Assembly (NCBI GenBank): GCA_963702535.1
Contig: CAVPDG010000007.1
Location: forward strand, 310,001 to 374,000
Source: CAVPDG01 sp963702535
Lineage (GTDB): Bacteria; Chloroflexota; Anaerolineae; Anaerolineales; UBA4823
Direction of reading: 5' to 3'
Length of the DNA: 64,000 bases
Of the stretch, positions 8,645 to 18,751 are shown piece after piece. The position numbers and the translations under genes are program-made. A model generated the notes under the pieces. It was not told the DNA's origin, ran no database searches, and worked only from the letters and a program-made list of their open reading frames with translations. Numbering within the stretch: the first letter of the stretch is position 1; every line of letters begins with the position of its first letter.

Positions 8645-9366
8645 TACTCAATTGGCTCGGCGGGTAAATTGTTGCTGGCTTTGAGGGACGATGACCCGGC
8701 AGCGCTGCCGGGGTAGGCAGGGAGGCGGAGGTAGCCGGGCATGGCGTGCAGCGTGAACCAGGTCTGCAGCTGCTGCGGGTTTTGAGGATCGATGCCAGCG
8801 AAATTCGGGTAGTTTGCCTTGACAACCTGAGAGCCAACATAGAATGCCCAGTATTCTTCGTACTGGCTTACCATGACCGGTCCAAAGTAGCGCATGCGGT
8901 GAAAGGCTTCGTGCGCCAGCTCATTTGCCAGGCGGTCCATCATGCCCACGCTCTGCGCCTTGATGGCTGGGTTGAGGTAGATAGGGTCGATGCCCGGCTG
9001 GCCGTCTTCGTACGAGCAGGTGCCGTCTCAGGTGCAGACCATGCGGCTGCAGGAGCTACCGCCGCAGATCTCGTCGCTGCCCCATACCACGGGGATGTTG
9101 TCCTCGATGATGAACTGCACCAGGGCTGCTCCGCTGATGCTATCGCCATCTGGGAGCTGGATCGGGTCGGTAAGACTTCCCAGATAGCTCAAGCCATCGA
9201 GGATATAGGGATCTTGAATGAGGCTAACCTGGCTATCCAAAGTGGCGCTATCCGTTCTTGCCAAAGCCTGAGCCTGCTGGCGCCCAGAGGACATAAACCC
9301 CCAGAACCCTACCCCGATCACGACCGTCCCCAGGACTGCTATTTGGACCAACCGCTTGCTATTCAT
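8644..9366 (-). CDS. Exported hypothetical protein with an in-frame TGA
   Basis: One continuous frame of 241 codons interrupted only by TGA at 9030-9028. It starts MNSKRLVQIAVLGTVVIGVG, a membrane or signal segment. It continues through DEICGGSSCSRMVCT to the stop codon, then resumes DGTCSYEDGQPGIDPIYLNP and MMDRLANELAHEAFHRMRYFG to the end. The AHEAFH stretch looks like the HExxH metal motif of zinc peptidases with one residue exchanged (E-L-A-H-E-A-F-H), and a SNELAHE-type helix is common in peptidase-like Chloroflexi proteins. The cysteines suggest disulfides. Because the frame is kept on both sides, the TGA is most simply a point change (for example from TGG or CGA). No SECIS-like hairpin follows, so selenocysteine is unlikely. 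Confidence 0.6.
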
Positions 9367-9908
9367 CTCGACCTCCCCGTTTGTGAAGACCTACTGCTTA
9401 AACTTTCATTTCAGAGTAGCAAGCGGGGGTGGGGGGAAGATCGATGAGAACGTGGGCGGGCTGTGGGATTTTTCGAAAAACGTGGGGAAAAAGTGGGGAT
9501 TTTTAGATTGCTAATTCCATACGGCAAATATTTCTGCTATAGTAAATTCGAAGGAAAATCATCCCTTCGCTACGTTAAGGGCAGGCTCCGACCCCAGGTG
9601 TTTGGGCTGCATCGCCCGGGGACTGAAAATACCCTCGCTCACATGCTCCCACGGAATGAACAAAAAGTGAATACCGCAGAGTCCTCCGCTAAAACCTGGC
9701 GGGGCTGACGGCAGAGGATGCGGAGAATTAACAACAGAGGAAGTGAAAACCGCGAAGATCGAAAATTAGAAGAGATAACCGCGAAGACACGAAGGGCGCA
9801 AAGGAAAAGCATTTACATGAGCGCAGGCGGCAGGGGCGGTAAAAGTGAGTACCAAGGATCTTCGGGTCCGGTAAAGCCGCCCTTACGGAAGGCGGTAAGG
9901 AGGGGAAC
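9367..9908. other. Intergenic region without convincing genes
   Basis: About 540 bases between a minus-strand exported protein and the plus-strand SARP locus, so it must hold the 5' regions of both. I see G-rich runs near 9425-9435, an AT-rich stretch near 9500-9550, and a degenerate heptamer repeat at 9776-9810 (ACCGCGAAGACACGAAGG and so on) related to the run at 8464. The frames that cross it have no recognisable protein. An AAGGAGGGG ribosome binding site at its right end serves the ATG at 9909. Confidence 0.5.
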
Positions 9909-12900
9909 ATGGCGCAGCTGGGGATGGAATTCCTGGGGGGATTTCGGGTAACGCTGGATGGCGTACCTGTCACGGGATTTAAGTCCAATAAAGTACGCGC
10001 CCTGCTGGCATATCTGGCAACTGAATAGCAACGCCCTCATCGCAGGGTGAGCCTCGCAGCGCTGTTATGGCCTGATTGGCCGGATAGCGCCGCCCTGAGC
10101 AACCTGCGCTACGCCCTGTCTGATTTGCGCAAGGCCATCGGCGACCGGGTGGCTGATCCGCTGTTTTTGCTCATCGGTCGGGAGGAAATCCAATTTAACG
10201 CGGAGAGTGACCATGTGCTGGACCTGGCTGATTTCACCAGCCTGGAGGATGCTGTGGAATAGACAAGCTGGAGCGGGCAGTTGCGCTGTACAAGGGTGAA
10301 TTCCTGGAAGGCTTCTCGGTGAGCGAAGCAGCGCCGTTCGAGGATTGGGTACGTTTGAAGCGCGAGCAGATGCACCGGGCATACTGGGGGCGCTTCACCG
10401 CCTGGCTGAAAGCCTGGAAATCGCAGCGGGAGCATGACCGCGCCCTGGCGTACGCCCGCAGGCAGGTGGAGATCGAGGCATGGGATGAGAGCGCCCAGCG
10501 GCAGGTGATGCGCCTGCTGGCGCTCAGCGGGCGGCGGGGAGAGGCGCTGGCGCAGTTTGAGGTATGCTGCAAGGTACTGGAAAAAGAGCTGGGGGTAGCA
10601 CCTGCGGCGGAGACTGTCCGGCTGTACGAGCAGATCAGGGAAGGGATGCTTGCCCCAGTGAATTTGCGCATAGCCAATGTATGAAGAGATTCCAGCCATT
10701 CATAGAAGCGACTGAAGAGCAGAAAAAGCCGGTCTTCATTGGCCGCGAAGCAGGAGCTGCAGCAGCTCGATGTGTTGCTGGAACGCGCCCTGGAGGGCGA
10801 GGGGCAGATGGCCTTCGTCACTGGCGGCGCTGGGCGGGGCAAGAGCGCCCTGCTGCGCGAATTCGCCCGGCGGGCATGCCTGGCGCATCCCGACTTGCTG
10901 GCTGCGGTGGGCAACTGCAATCCCTACTCGGGGGTGAGCGACCCGTATCTGCCCCTGCGCTGCGTGCTGCGCAGCCTCCTGGGAGATGTCGAGCTGGCGA
11001 GATCGCTGGGATTGCTGACCCAGGCGCACCTCGAGGGCTTATGGCAGATGGGACCCAAGTACTCTGCATTCGCTGGCTGAGCATGGGTGCTACCTGATAG
11101 ATAGCTTCGTCCCCGGTAATGAGCTGTTGTCGCTGGCTGAGCTGATGGGGGTGAATCCTCTGGGTTGAAGCGTATTGTCGAGCAGGCCGCCAACCAGCCC
11201 GCCAGCATGGCGCAACAGAATATCTTCGAGCAGTACTGCGCCGTGCTGCGGGCGCTCTCCCGCGAGCGCCCCTGCTAATCCTGCTGGACGACCTGCAATG
11301 GGCAGATAGCGGCTTCAGCGGGCCTGCTCTACCATCTAGGCACGCGCCTGGAAGGCGGCCGCATCCTGGTGTTAGTGCGCCTTCCGCCCGGAGGAAGTAG
11401 CGCTCGGGCGGGAGGCGGGCGCCACCCGCTGGAGAAGGCTCTGGCGGAGAGTAAGCGCCTGTATGGGAGCGTGGCTGGATTTGACCCAAAACGATGTAGC
11501 CAAGGGAAGAGATTTCATCGACGCATTCCTGGACAGCGAGCCCAACGGGCTTGGCGCGACCTTCCGGGAACAGCTCTACGAGCACACTGAGGGACATGCC
11601 TTGTTCACCATCGAGCTGCTTCGGGCGATGCAGGAGCGGGGCGACCTGGTGCGAGATGAAGAGGGCACCTGGACGGAAGGAGCAGGGGATCGATTGGGGT
11701 GGCCTGCCCGGGCGGGTGGAAGCAGTGATCGAGGAGCGCATCGGGCGGCTGGAGAGTGCACTGCGGCAGACGCTCTCAATCGCCAGCGTGGAGGGGGGGG
11801 ATTTCACCGCCCAGGTGACGGCCATGGTGAAGGAAGTGAGTGAGCGGCAGCTGCTGGGAGAGTTATCCCAGGAGCTGGAGAAGCGCCACCGGCTGGTGCG
11901 CGAGCAGGGCGAGGTGCAGATCGGCCGGAGGAGACCTTATCGCGTTACCGTTTTGCGCACACCCTATATCAGGGGTATTTATACAACCAACTGGGAGGCG
12001 CCGAGCGCAGGCTATTACACCGGGCGACGGCGGAAGCTCTGGAAGCGCTGTATGTGGAGAACCTGGCAGCCATCGCTCCCCAACTGGCCTATCACTGGGA
12101 TCAAGCCAAGGATGTGGAAAAGACCCGGGAGTACATGCTGCTGGCGGGGCAGGCAGCCCTAGGGACGTACGCCAACCAGGAGGCGGAGAGATATTTCCGC
12201 CAGGCGCTGGAGCTCGAGCCAACGGATGACAACGGGCTGCCACGCTGGCGGGGCTGGGGGAGGCGCTGCGCAGGCAGGCAAAGCGGGAAGAGGCAGAAAT
12301 AGTGTGTCGCCAGGGAATTGACGATCTACCGTTAGCTGGGTGATCTGGATGGGATGGCAAATCTTTATTGTTGCTTACCGGATGCGTTGTGTTTAATTAA
12401 TTACCAAGGATGCCTGGAATGCCTGCCAGGAGGGGTTGAGAGAACTGGAGGAGGCGCCCGAAAGCCCGGGTCTGGCGCGGTTGCTGGCTTCGGCTGGCAC
12501 AACGGCATTTTTTACGAATAATTGCGACTGCGGAAGACTTTGTGTCAGGCAGGCAGTGGGGATGGCAGGGCGGGTGGGGTGCGCTGGATGCACAAGCCAG
12601 GGCGATGACATACTCGGCAATGAATATGACGAAAGCTTACGGAAATTACGAAGAAACAATACGAGATGCTGGAGCAGGCGATCCTATTCTGCGAAACACA
12701 AGGACTGTGGTACTTCGCCGCTGCGGCACATAATAATTTATCAGGATGGCTGGAAGACTATACGACTGGGATATTTTGTCCGCATACGAGCACGCCTTCA
12801 AACAATCCTAAATATTGACCTTCAAATCGGGGATATTGATGTGCTATTTTCTTGCCATGGGTAATATTGTGGGCCCCGCGATCAAGCTTGGGAAAGATGG

Positions 12901-13670
12901 CCTTCACTAGAGAAATATGGTGGCTGAATTCTTAGAACAATTCCACTGCACCAAAAGAGCGAAGAATGGACAATTTCCAGTGAAAACGATCTAAAGTACA
13001 TATTACTATATCGAGGAGAATGGGCACAGGCGCTTGAGTATTTTCGTCACAGGAACTGGAGATCCGCCGAAAATGGAAGAGTATTCAGGGGATCGCAAAC
13101 CGTAATTCATGGATAGCGGAAACACACGATTGATTTAGCTCAATATGATGGGATCAGGCGACCTGGCAGAAGCCGAAGCAGGACTGTTGGAAAATCTTGA
13201 AATAGGAGGCTAATCCGATAGTATATAAAACATTATTAGTAAAGGTATACTCCCTGCAAGGTCGTTTTGCCAAAGCGCATGCGCTGCTGGCTGAATTATA
13301 GCAGGGCACCACGAAAGTTTTTCCTTGAGGCGAAAGCCATGCATGCCCTGGCTGAGCGGCGCTGGGACCAGGCAGCCCACTGTCACGCAATGCTTTGGTC
13401 ACATATGCTACCAGACTTCAGCATGCCGCTGGGAGCAGGCGCGGGCGCTGATCGACCTGGGGGAGATCTATTCCCAGCGAGGGCAAGCCAGGTGATCAGG
13501 AACGGGCACGGGAGGCGTACGAGCAGTCGCTGGAGATGTTCGGCGCGATGGAGGCGGGGGGGTACGTGAGGGTGCTGGAGGAGCGGTTAGGAATGGGTGT
13601 TGAGTGGGTGGATATTGTCGAAGGGGAGAGGGACAAGAAGATCCCCGTTTTCCCGCAGAAAACGGGGTAA
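9909..13670 (+). pseudogene. Decayed SARP/BTAD - AAA ATPase - TPR transcriptional regulator
   Basis: Large regulators of this kind (about 1,100-1,250 residues) have a winged-helix plus BTAD N-terminus, a central STAND/AAA ATPase and C-terminal TPRs. The ATG at 9909 has a good ribosome binding site. It begins MAQLGMEFLGGFRVTLDGVP and hits TAG at codon 40. Shifted frames then continue: WPDSAALSNLRYALSDLRKA, RQVMRLLALSGRRGEALAQF (BTAD), FVTGGAGRGKSALLREFARR (Walker A), HTEGHALFTIELLRAM, AAIAPQLAYHWDQAKD and TPR-like pieces. The end YVRVLEERLGMGVEWVDIVE is still readable to TAA at 13670. At least ten shifts and stops, and a poorly conserved AT-richer part at 12.4-13.3 kb, make this far more damaged than other genes in the window. 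I therefore call it a pseudogene. Confidence 0.75.
13634..13667. repeat. Small palindrome, AAGAAGATCCCCG family
   Basis: Arms CCCCGTTTTC (13643-13652) and GAAAACGGGG (13658-13667) flank the loop CCGCA, preceded by AAGAAGAT. The same layout (AAGAAGATCCCCG, a TTTC end, a five-base loop and the mirror arm) recurs at 63931-63964, with a relative at 63888-63918. This copy overlaps the last codons of the SARP locus, encoding KKIPVFPQKTG before the stop, and could serve as its terminator. Confidence 0.65.
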
Positions 13671-13786
13671 CCTAAACCTCATGTATAATGCAGGGAAGAG
13701 ACGCAAAATTTGCATGACCAGACGCAAAATGTGGCCTGACCCGAGACGCAATATTTTGTTCCGCTACGATAGGATAGGAGGGAGGT

Positions 13787-14335
13787 ATGTTCCCCATTTT
13801 CAAGCGCAACCGGTATTTCACCGGCAAGCTGATGAGCGAGAAGGATTTCCAGGACGAGCAGGAGTATTTCATAGAGAAGCTACGGCTGCACAACCGGCTG
13901 CTGCACGGGTACGGGGTGGTGACGGGGCTGGAGGTGTGCATCTCGGATGATCCCCCAGGGCAGGTGCGGGTGGAGGCGGGGTATGCCATCGACCGGCTGG
14001 GGAACGATGTGATCCTCCGCGAGGCGCAGACGGCGACGCTGCCGGAGCGGGGGAAGAAGGCGTACGTGGTGATCGAGTACGCTGAGGTGGAGACGGATTT
14101 CTCGCCGGGGCTGACCGGCGAGAACCGTGAGGGGGAGACGGAATTCGCAACGCGCATCCTGGAGGATACGGTTTTGCAGCTTGTGATGGCGCGGTCGGGC
14201 GAGGATGGATACGCCGGGGACGGGATCGTGCTGGGGCGGCTAAAGAAGCGCGGCGGGGTGTGGCGGGTGGATCCGAGGTTCGAGGTGAAACGGTTGATGT
14301 CCCTCGAATACAGTCGGGAAGCAGTTGCCGGTTGA
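13787..14335 (+). CDS. Phage-tail/injection-system-associated protein (RNRYFTGKLM family)
   Basis: An intact 182-residue protein with a GGAGGGAGGT ribosome binding site just upstream of ATG. The N-terminal signature PIFKRNRYFTGKLMSEKDFQ, followed by EYFIEKLRLHNRLLHGYGVV and TGLEV, is a sequence I associate with proteins encoded near phage-like contractile injection or tail clusters in Chloroflexi, Actinobacteria and cyanobacteria. Their role is unclear; a baseplate or tail accessory part has been suggested by context only. Residues 60-105 include a VEAGYAIDRLGNDVIL beta stretch. Nearby, only the VgrG/gpD-like gene at 18752 hints at the same type of machine, so a complete cluster is absent from this window. 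The next gene, CHAT, is convergent with an 11-base gap. Confidence 0.55.
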   Translation: MFPIFKRNRYFTGKLMSEKDFQDEQEYFIEKLRLHNRLLHGYGVVTGLEVCISDDPPGQVRVEAGYAIDRLGNDVILREAQTATLPERGKKAYVVIEYAEVETDFSPGLTGENREGETEFATRILEDTVLQLVMARSGEDGYAGDGIVLGRLKKRGGVWRVDPRFEVKRLMSLEYSREAVAG

Positions 14336-14345
14336 GAGTTGAAAG

Positions 14346-16093
14346 TTAGAAGATATTTCCGTCCTCGGCACGCATGTAGAGCACGGGGGTGGCGAACTCG
14401 CGGTTGTCCAGGTTGAACTCAATGGACACGGCGTTGCGCGCCATCTGCACCGCCCAATCGACCGGCTTGTGGGCGGCGATCGAGGTGTAGAAATCTTCCA
14501 GGAAGACTTTTGCGCTCTTGATTTTGCCTGGTACTGCATGGCTACCCGGCGGGGACGCCGCGCTCGACCAGTTGCGGTCCGATACCCCTGAAGCTCTGGG
14601 GAGCGGTGCTTTGGGCGCTCTCACAGGAAGTGAGGCAGATCAAGCCGAGGTTGTCGTCGTGACCCTGGAAGAGGTTGGCAAATGCCTGCTCATCCACCAG
14701 CCAGGAATCACCGAGGTCATCCATCAGGGCAATCTGCCCCTTGTCGTCTTTGTAGATGCCGTGCCCGACGAACTGGATGATATCGGGCTTTTTCTCGAGC
14801 AGGGCGTTGCGGATCTCCTTCCACGTGGCGCGCGCTACAGTTCGTATAGACAATGAGTTGTCAGCGAGAGGCTTTGCCAGGGCTTCTCGGATCAAGGCGT
14901 CCCAGGAGGGGGCGTCGAACTGAGCCAGGTCGCCCGGCTCGGAGAGGATGATGAGCAGGTGCAGGGGACCTTCTCGCCGGCGGACGCGCTCGGGGGGTAA
15001 GGGCAGGTTCAAATAGCGGGAGAGGACGGTGTCGGGATTGGTCGAAAGGAAATAGTTGCCCTTTTCGCGGTAGAGCAGCTCCAGCGGCAGGCTGGCGATG
15101 GTGGGATTTTCGACGCGCAGGCGCAGGCGCAGCTTGAAGTTCTCGTTGCGGGCGGAGGCTTCCGTCTGGTGCAGGTGGGTGTGGATGTCATCCGGGAAGA
15201 GCCAGTTGTACAATGAAGCGCCTACCTTTTTGAAATCTTCTCGGTGGCTTTGTTTTGATCGATCAGCTCGAGGGCAAGCTGGATGTCATCGGGCACCTCG
15301 GTGGAGATATCGGCGGGGACATCCCCTTCTTCCTTGGAGCTGGCGACTACGTGACCGGTGGGGGAGATCGCCAGGTCGAAATCGAGGTATTTTTCCTCAT
15401 CCGGCGGAGCGGCAAGCGGCGGTTGCGGAGCGGGCGGGGTGCCCTGCGGCGATGTCTTGCCGGAGGGGGTGGAAACCGGCGCGGCAGCAGCCCCAGCGGG
15501 CGATGGCGAGGCGGCAGGCTTGGAAAAAACCTTGTTCAGCCCGATGCGCTCTTCCAGGAGGAAGGCGATATCTTCGATGAACTCAAGCCCGAACAGACGC
15601 TCGGCGAATTTCCGGTCGAAGAACTCGACAAGCTGCAAGCCCATGTCGCCTTCGAAGGAACTCTTGACCAAATCGTAGACATCGTCCTTGTAATCCAAAT
15701 CGGAGAAGTAGAACATGCCCCGCGCCACGCCAGCGGGGTTTTTCTTGGTCCAGGCGTGCGCCATCCAGAACAGCCAGGACGAAATCATTGGGATTTTGCA
15801 GCATCTTGTTGCGCAGGAAAAACAGGGCGATATAACCATCATCCAGCCGGACTTTATAGAATTTAAAGGGGTCCAGCTTGTGGTTTTTTAACCACAGAGG
15901 GCTGGATCTCGAGGGGGAAGCCGGCAAATTCAAAGGCGGGGCGCAAGAATTCGACCAGATCAACGGGGAGCAAGAACTGCTCCTGCGGGCTGACCATCTC
16001 CTCCTGACCGACCAGCCAGCCGACTTTATTAAGCAGGCGATCTTTGCTGGCGCCGAGGGCATTCTTGAGGTCATTCTCGTTAGATTCAGGCAT
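14346..16093 (-). CDS. CHAT-domain (caspase-like) protease with novel N-terminal domain, frameshifted
   Basis: The start MPESNENDLKNALGASKDRL at 16093 has a GGGGGAGG ribosome binding site. An N-terminal domain of about 190 residues (LPVDLVEFLRPAFEFAGFPL; KFYKVRLDDGYIALFFLRNK; FDRKFAERLFGLEFIEDIAF) is unknown to me. A Pro/Ala-rich linker (about 15,420-15,530) follows. Then comes a CHAT fold: YLDFDLAISPTGHV, KVGASLYNWLFPDDI, LPLELLYREKGNYFL. The His motif PDIIQFVGHGIYKDD and the Cys motif LGLICLTSCESAQ form the caspase-type His-Cys dyad. Shifts near 15885, 15760, 15220 and 14550 interrupt the frame. CHAT proteases act in bacterial defence and regulated cell death, where substrates are often neighbours. 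Here the upstream membrane gene is translationally close. An active protease is inferred from the dyad only. Confidence 0.75.
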
Positions 16094-16096
16094 ATC

Positions 16097-17283
16097 AAAC
16101 CTCCCCCAGCTCTGGTGTTGGCAGCGGGGATCTGCGGAGCGTCCTTTTCCTCTGGAGGCGTAAAAGACTGGTTGCGGCGCGTTTGCGCACCGGGTCGTCC
16201 GGCTCCAGGGCTAGACTTGCGCCATTTTCTCGCTATCCAAATGGATGACATCGATATTCAACTCCTCGGCAAGCTGCGTGACCATCTCATCCGGCGGGGT
16301 ATCTACCAGGATGACCTGCCGGCGCATATCCTGGCTTTGGATCTGGCGGTACTCGCCCAAAGTCCAGGCGGCTTATTTGAGGGAGAAGAGATCGTTGGAG
16401 TTAACCTGCCCGCCATCGGCAATCTTTGGGACTACATCGATGGCATAAAATTTGCGGGACTTGTTGGCAAAGTAATCCACCGCCAGGAGCAGGGGGTCCA
16501 CCTTGGGGTCCTGCGTGCGCGGGGCGACTTCAGATTACGGTAGCCGGCGGCTTTGAGCAGCTCGCCCACGGCAGCGATGGTCTCCTGGGCGGTCTGGGGC
16601 ACGGTGATGGTGGGAGTGATTGCCAGTGCGCTGACCAGCCAGACGAAGAGCGCCAGCCAGATGTAGAGGATGGCAAAATTCCAGCCGAAGATGAGGAAGA
16701 GCACAGTGGGGACGATGATGATGACCGCCAGGATGGCGATAACGGCGATGAAGGTTTTTTGCTGGCGGGTGTAGACCGGGTAATACTCGGAGCGCAAGCC
16801 GGCGACGGAGGGGAAGAGCTTGCCGTTGGTGGGGGGATCGGGGAATACATCCGCCCACAAGAAGATGAGGTGGAGCAGCCCGGCGAGGATAAAAGTGATC
16901 CAGAAACCGGTTACCTGGATGTTCCAATCTATGGCAGGAAATGGAAACAGGAGCAGCCAGCGGACGATGTAGAAGAGCCAGTAGAGAATGAAATAACCGG
17001 CGAGCCACATCAACCCCACGGATGCCGGGTAGAGCATATTCTCGGCGCCGTAGAGCAGGTACTCGCCAAAGAAGGGCTTGTATGGGACGGGAGGCTTGAA
17101 GCGGCGCATCTTTGCCGCGAAATAGAGGGCGCCGATGAGGGTCAAAACCCCCGTCGCCCACAGGCGGTGGAAGATGAGCCCTTCGGCGAGGAAGCCGAAG
17201 AGGCAGGTGATGAGACCGATCAAGAAGAACACCCAGAGGTTGACCTGGGGAGGTGCGGAGGCTTGCTTTTCGGAATCAGTCAT
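16097..17283 (-). CDS. Multi-pass membrane protein with soluble C-terminal domain, upstream partner of CHAT gene
   Basis: The start at 17283 (MTDSEKQASAPPQVNLWVFF) leads into six or more membrane segments: FFLIGLITCLFGFLAEGLIF, ATGVLTLIGALYFA, YFILYWLFYIVRWLLLFPFP, TFILAGLLHLIFLWADVF, FIAVIAILAVIIIVPTVLFL and WLALFVWLVSALAI. A soluble domain follows (AAGYRNLKSPR; after a shift VDPLLLAVDYFANKSRKFYA, then NDLFSLK, a TAA at about 16384, and in the same frame AAWTLGEYRQIQSQDMRRQV and PPDEMVTQLAEELNIDVIHL). The xxxYAIDVV strand and following helices could be a small nuclease-like or Rossmann-like fold, but no motif proves it. The frame with one more shift (PDDPVRKRAATSLLRLQRKR) runs up to the CHAT start, so the two genes are probably an operon. 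The internal TAA may be an error or a true stop. Confidence 0.6.
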
Positions 17284-17390
17284 AGAGCGGCTCCTGCCCT
17301 GATGCCTGGATGATGACTGAAGGATGGGAGGTGGGGTGAGTTTGCTTGATTATACTTTTTATTATATACTCATTTTGTCGAATTTGATCA

Positions 17391-17570
17391 GGTAGTTGGT
17401 AGTTGGTGGTTGGTAGTTGGTAGTTGGTAGTTGGTAGTTGGTAGTTGGTAGTTGGTAGTTGGTAGTTGGTGGTTGGTAGTTGGTGGTTGGTAGTTGGTAG
17501 TTGGTAGTTGGTGGTTGGTAGTTGGTGGTTGGTAGTTGGTGGTTGGTGGTTGGTGGTTGGTAGTTGGTGG
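17391..17570. repeat. Heptamer tandem repeat (TAGTTGG/TGGTTGG)n
   Basis: About 180 bases made of some 25 tandem copies of the seven-base unit TAGTTGG with TGGTTGG variants. It lies upstream of the nuclease gene at 17628 and downstream of no gene on that strand. Seven-base periodicity means that a read-through frame gives a repeating PTTNYQL peptide on the minus strand, which I do not regard as a gene. Repeat number is expected to vary between strains and assemblies. Confidence 0.9.
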
Positions 17571-17627
17571 TCGAGGATTGATGGTGGATGATGTGATAAA
17601 ATTTCGGCGATCTAAGGAGCGTGAATC

Positions 17628-18618
17628 ATGGGGAAATTTCTTAGAATCTGAAAAACCCAAACAAGCCGAATTCAAAGCCAGCGCGCCATATTTTTCCGAT
17701 CTCCGCGCCGGGATGGCAAATATAAGGGAAAAACCTACCCATTTTGCCTGCCTGCCGAGCGAGCAGAAGAAAACTTATTCCCAGATATTCGGGAAGCTGC
17801 ACTTGCTCATTTCGATGCGAGGCATATTCAGTGGCATGACGGGAAAAATGGTAAGCCATCCAACCATCTTTGTGGCTCGCAGGTGTGTTGCGTAAATTTC
17901 TTATTCCCTTTTGCCTCGCAACCGGATGCGTTGGCGCAAGTTCTGCGCCCGGTCTTTCCCGAGCTCGATCACATGCTGCCAGTAGAAGATGGATTGTACG
18001 CTACGTTCGAGTGGATTGGGGAAAAAGATTATTTAGGTGAACAAAAAGCTAGGATAGGGATGCGGAGCACACGGCGCCAATACCACCAGCGCAGACGCAA
18101 TGGTGATGTTCGAGCGTAAGGATCAGCAACGGCAGATTGTATTGATCGAGTGGAAATACACGGAAGCATATGGGGGGACGAATTTGAAATTATCGTATAG
18201 CAACACGGACCGATCCGTAAAATACCAGAGATTTTTTGACCGCCTGGATTGTCCGATCGATAAAGACCTTTTACCTGGTTTCGATGCACTATTTTACGAG
18301 CCGTTTTACCAATTTATGCGCCAGCAATTTTTAGCCAACGAGATGGAAAAAGCGCAAGAACTGGGGGCGGATATCGTGACCCTCTTGCATATCGCCCCGG
18401 CGCATAACACCGATTTCCGCAAAGTCACATCACCCGAGCTGAAAAACCTTGGCGAAACGGCTACCAACATCTGGAAAAGGTTGGTTAAGTCTGAAGAAAA
18501 GTTTATCAGTGTGAGTAGCGAGAAATTATTCGGCAGCTTAAGGGAAAATCAACTGCCCGGAATGAGCGCCTGGATAGAATATATTTACGCCCGTTATGCG
18601 TGGGTTCACGAGATCTGA
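17628..18618 (+). CDS. PGN_0703-type putative restriction endonuclease, frameshifted
   Basis: The start MGKFL at 17628 runs into a shift, then ARRDGKYKGKTYPFCLPAER-like sequence, AEENLFPDIREAALAHFDAR and HDGKNGKPSNHLCGSQVCCV. The frame then gives FEWIGEKDYLGEQKARIG and, after a shift near 18075, GANTTSADAMVMFERKD, then QIVLIEWKYTEAYGG. The IEWKYTE strand is the expected E-x-K part of a PD-(D/E)xK nuclease core and the ADAMVMF strand supplies the preceding acid. The architecture matches proteins annotated as the PGN_0703 family of putative restriction endonucleases (about 320 residues). No methylase is adjacent. The sequence is AT-richer than its surroundings, suggesting horizontal transfer. 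It lies in an accessory segment beside the heptamer repeat. Confidence 0.7.
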
Positions 18619-18751
18619 TACGACAACGCAATTTCCAATCTGGAACCGCGAGGCAAGCCCGGAGGCGCCGAGCTGGGATATCTTCGGGCAGGATAAAGCG
18701 GCGTCGTTGTGGCGGAAGGTGGGATAATTTATGGGTAGGAGGAGGAATTTT

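Noticed and set aside
9028..9030. Selenocysteine at the in-frame TGA of the exported protein
   Set aside because: No stable hairpin with a G/U loop follows in the 16-37 base window, and the protein is exported, whereas bacterial selenoproteins are mostly cytoplasmic or Tat-exported enzymes with a recognisable active site here lacking.
8464..9810. CAGAGA heptamer runs taken as a direct-repeat array or origin
   Set aside because: They are short, imperfect and of the kind scattered widely in environmental genomes; no DnaA boxes or AT-rich unwinding region is nearby.
17388..17675. Repetitive PTTNYQL-type open frame on the minus strand
   Set aside because: It is a by-product of the seven-base tandem repeat, with no start context or homologous protein.
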